Shown piece by piece: positions 61,124 to 64,000 of a stretch of 64,000 bases of DNA (position 1 is the first letter of the stretch; each line of letters starts with the position of its first letter). The stretch spans positions 124,001-188,000 of the forward strand of contig WTPW01001137.1 of assembly GCA_009809945.1 (NCBI GenBank). The letters are read 5' to 3'. The stretch is from Gigaspora margarita (lineage: Eukaryota > Glomeromycota > Glomeromycetes > Diversisporales > Gigasporaceae). The notes below the pieces were generated by a model. It was not told where the DNA came from and ran no database searches. It worked only from the letters and a program-made list of their open reading frames with translations. The position numbers were made by a program, and so were the translations under genes.

Positions 61124-63781
61124 TTAGCCTTTAGAAGTGATATGTCTATGAGGATTTGTGTCTTCATATACGATGTCTACCAGGTTTTGTGCATCTTTAA
61201 AGAAATTTGGTGCAACAATATCACAGAGATATGTTATTAGCATATTTAGATTATCAGAGTTATTTTTAGATTGAATTAAGTTTTGAAGAATTGTTGAGTT
61301 CTCTTGCAATATTCATAGACTTCTTGAAGTAGACTCCAAAAAATCTTTGAATTCTTGCTTGTGAGTGGTAGCAGCATTAATTTAGTAATATCTATTAAGC
61401 TAGGATTAGATTGGTCTGCATTGGAAATACTAAGAATATGTTCTATATAGTTAAGAAAATTATCAAATAAGTTAGACATGAGATCAGCATTTTTTTTATA
61501 ATTTTTTTGGTCATTGATTTCACCTCTATTGCTAATATAAGTAGTACTGCTATTATTGCTATCATACTGTACAGAACTTGCACTTTCACGTTTTTTTAAT
61601 TTATCATCTAGATGATTATGAATTTCTTGTGCATCTTCATAAGTTGCAAAGATTATTTTAGGTAAATTGGCATATTCATCTTGTTTACAGAGGTCATCAA
61701 TATAAAATGATGCAGCACGAAGATGTTTGCACACAATTCCTTTCTGAAGAAAATCAAGATATTGACAATAAATATCTGTTGGTTTTCTATCAAGATATTG
61801 ACAATAAATATCTATTGGTTTTCTATATATACAAGTTATAAGGAATAGTTTCTAACTCAATCTGAATGTAAATATTTCCAGTTGTTTGTTCTATTTCATG
61901 CTTTTTTTGAAGTAATCGCTTTGTAGATTTATTACATTTTTTGCTCAGCTCAAGTAGGCAACTTGAGAAAACTCTTGCATTAGAATTTTAGGATCTAAAG
62001 GATCCATTATATTGAATTCTTTTCATCACTTTTCTTTTTCATTCTTAAGATTTATAACAAGATTTCATACTGTCAAAATATTAGGTATAACTTTGTACAC
62101 AAGAACAACATAAAGTATATCGGCTCTTAGAGTATGATTGTTTCTTTGAAACTGCTTTATTTGTCTGTTCTTTAAATAATCATTCACTCTTGAGGTGGTT
62201 GTTTGTTGTAGAAAGCTTTTCAAGGGGAATCCCAAGAATCTTCACAGCTCTCATTTGTCCATTAAAACACCAGCTATATATAAGATCTTTAGCCTATTGT
62301 TTTTCTAAATATATAAGAAATTTTATTCCACTTTTCAAAATGTTATTTGAGTTTTCTGGAGTATCTTTCTGATAGATAAGGGTTTCCAATGAGTTTTTTT
62401 TCTTTAATATAGTTATGCACTATTTCTTCATCACCATTCATTAATCAAGCCTCCTTCAATAAACTTTTTGGGTACACTTTCAAGATCTGGCATTGTAATA
62501 TTGCATTACTGTTATCACCTCGACCTAGTTGTTTATTAATTTCATTTTTCTACTACTAACTAATATGGAGATAGCAAAAAAATAGAGTAATTCCTGGCCA
62601 CACTATCAATAGTGATTTTTGTTCCTTTATATCAGTGTCAGTTATTGCAACAAGTGGACTAAAAATAGTTGGAGTATTATTTGAATATTCTTTAAGTTAA
62701 TTATGATTGTAAATTACACTAATTTCATCTTGAAAAATTGTAAATAATTATTTGAGAAACTTACTATCATATCCTGATGATGTTAGCTGATTATATAGAG
62801 GAGGTGAAAAAAGATGAAGATAATAGGAGTACCTTTATTGTTTTTATTAATAATTATAATAATGAATAAAAGAAGTTTATGTTTACTAATTCCAAAGGTT
62901 TCATCAACAAGAATAAGGTTATTGTGTCCATATTTCCATGCATATTGTTGTTGTTTTTGAGTGCTTATAATTATTTCTAGATGATTTGTTTTTTTTGTAT
63001 AAGGCTAGTAGTGTAAACATGCTTCTTTAAGTTCTGATGGATCTGCATCCAAATCTAGAAAGCATTCTAGATTTGCTGCAGCATTATTTTTGATATTGAT
63101 ATTTCAATTTTTTTGAATTATCTATGTTTAATGTTAACAATATCCATTGCAGTTAACAGAGTTCTACTATTATCAATTAAAGTATGATCTCCAAATATAT
63201 TCTTTACAGTTTTTGCATTTTATACAAGGATATCACAGGTTTGAACATTAAGATTTAGTAAGTTTTTAGCACTTTGTTTAATGCATGGCAAAAGTTTGTA
63301 TATTGGGTTACATTGTGGTTGAGAAGCCATATATTGTTCTAAATGTTCTATGTATTCTGCAACTGCACAAATCTCATTATTACAAATAAATATTGTAGCA
63401 AATGCAAAGCATCTTACATAGGATAACATGTAGCTGAGGCATGAGAATTAGATGTAGTAGCTTTTTTCTATAACATTTGCATATACATTGTTTAATAACT
63501 TTAGTTTTAGTAGATTGCCAAATTGACTATTTATATTTCATATTATCAGAATTGAGATCAAGGCCATGTTTATAAAGAAATTGATTGTGTTCTCTAATAT
63601 AATCCCTATTTGATAAATCCCATTGTTTCAACTACTCCAAGCACTTTATTTTCTAATAAATTATTAAGAGTAATTTATTATTGTCATTTAGCAAAAGATG
63701 AGAATTCAACTTTGCTTTGATATTTGGACTATAATCAATTTTTTTATTTTTTATATCTAGCTTAAACTTTATTAAAGACAT
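61124..63781 (-). pseudogene. MULE transposase remnant, second lineage (SWIM type)
   Basis: Reads leftward from ATG at 63781 ('MSLIKFKLDIKNKKIDYSPN'). 'LSYVRCFAFATIFICNNEIC' (63.4 kb); 'TVKNIFGDHTLIDNSRTLL'; 'QQYAWKYGHNNLILVDETFG' with the first catalytic Asp (near 62.93 kb), then 'GTPIIFIFF'; 'PLVAITDTDIKEQKSLLIVW' and 'LFFCYLHIS', the second Asp with the downstream C..H; a SWIM-like zinc site 'GIVCKHLRAASFYIDDL' (61.7 kb); and a helical tail ending about 61124 ('NPHRHITSKG'). It would act as a Mutator-type cut-and-paste transposase. Numerous stops and frameshifts. A ~38-bp tandem duplication (61.75-61.82 kb) sits in the SWIM region and one expected Cys there looks replaced ('CQYLDF'). Sequence style is unlike the plus-strand MULE at 28.5-31.1 kb. 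Termini not found. Confidence 0.8.
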
Positions 63782-64000
63782 TTTATTCTTGAAAACTAGA
63801 ACTGGATAATATATGTATATTTATAAATACTGAGGTTTTGCATAAATATCTTTGACTTGTATGAAATTATGAATTTATTTAATATGATAATGACTAATTA
63901 CTGATTTTTTTTATAATTTCAAAAAATGGTAAGTCACTATGATTTATATTAATAGTTTATTACATAGATTATTTTAATTCATTATTATAGATAGCATCAT
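63782..64000. other. Right edge, no gene seen
   Basis: Upstream flank of the MULE transposase; should contain its terminal repeat, not recognised. Confidence 0.3.

Overview
The window is very AT-rich eukaryotic DNA that looks fungal. The three host-type genes all belong to the expanded protein-kinase family with an 'HRDLHSGN' or 'CWC...FDKWTSGN' signature that is typical of arbuscular mycorrhizal fungi (Glomeromycotina, Rhizophagus type). That assignment is inferred from protein style and repeat content; no marker gene is present. Gene density is low. Almost everything else I can recognise is DNA transposon material: Helitrons, MULE transposases, hAT, PIF/Harbinger-like, TTAA-flanked and TA-flanked miniature elements, one tRNA-derived SINE, fold-back elements and local tandem duplications. 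I saw no LTR retrotransposon, Polinton, CRISPR array, rRNA or functional tRNA gene.

Layout. 0-6 kb: two paralogous kinase genes pointing at each other (the first truncated by the window edge), each with a closely similar ~97-base intron. 7.5-13.7 kb (minus): a decayed Helitron with a Rep/helicase reading frame and a small OB-fold-like accessory frame, interrupted by a tRNA-derived SINE (14-bp target duplication) and a hAT-type miniature element (8-bp target duplication). 17.5-22.9 kb (minus): a second rolling-circle element of the Helentron/Helitron2 type, in which the helicase segment holding motifs Ia-III is repeated four times in tandem. 23.6-25.3 kb: a terminal-inverted-repeat element filled with ~325-bp palindromic satellite units. 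25.6-26.4 kb: an unrecognised broken gene. 26.7-28.1 kb: a hAT element with TACGTACTGTACG subterminal arrays and an internal Harbinger-like insertion. 28.5-31.1 kb (plus): a MULE transposase remnant with FAR1-like and zinc-knuckle domains. 31.4-40 kb: gene-free, with tandem duplications (523 bp and 398 bp units), telomere-like motifs and miniature elements.

40.2-41.7 kb (plus): a kinase-like gene whose catalytic residues are replaced, so a probable pseudokinase, with a one-base homopolymer frameshift. 42-61 kb: gene-free and dense in nested miniature elements. These include five Harbinger-like MITE copies at 42.7-47.2 kb and a sixth related copy at 49.4 kb, three of the window's four TTAA-flanked elements, a second hAT copy holding an 818-bp palindrome, and a 1.5-kb TTAA-flanked palindrome. 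61.1-63.8 kb (minus): a second MULE transposase remnant from a different lineage.

The most notable signals are the readable insertion histories (a Harbinger MITE sitting inside a hAT target duplication), the four-fold helicase module, and the excess of stops at tryptophan or arginine codons in the dead transposons, which points to C-to-T decay.
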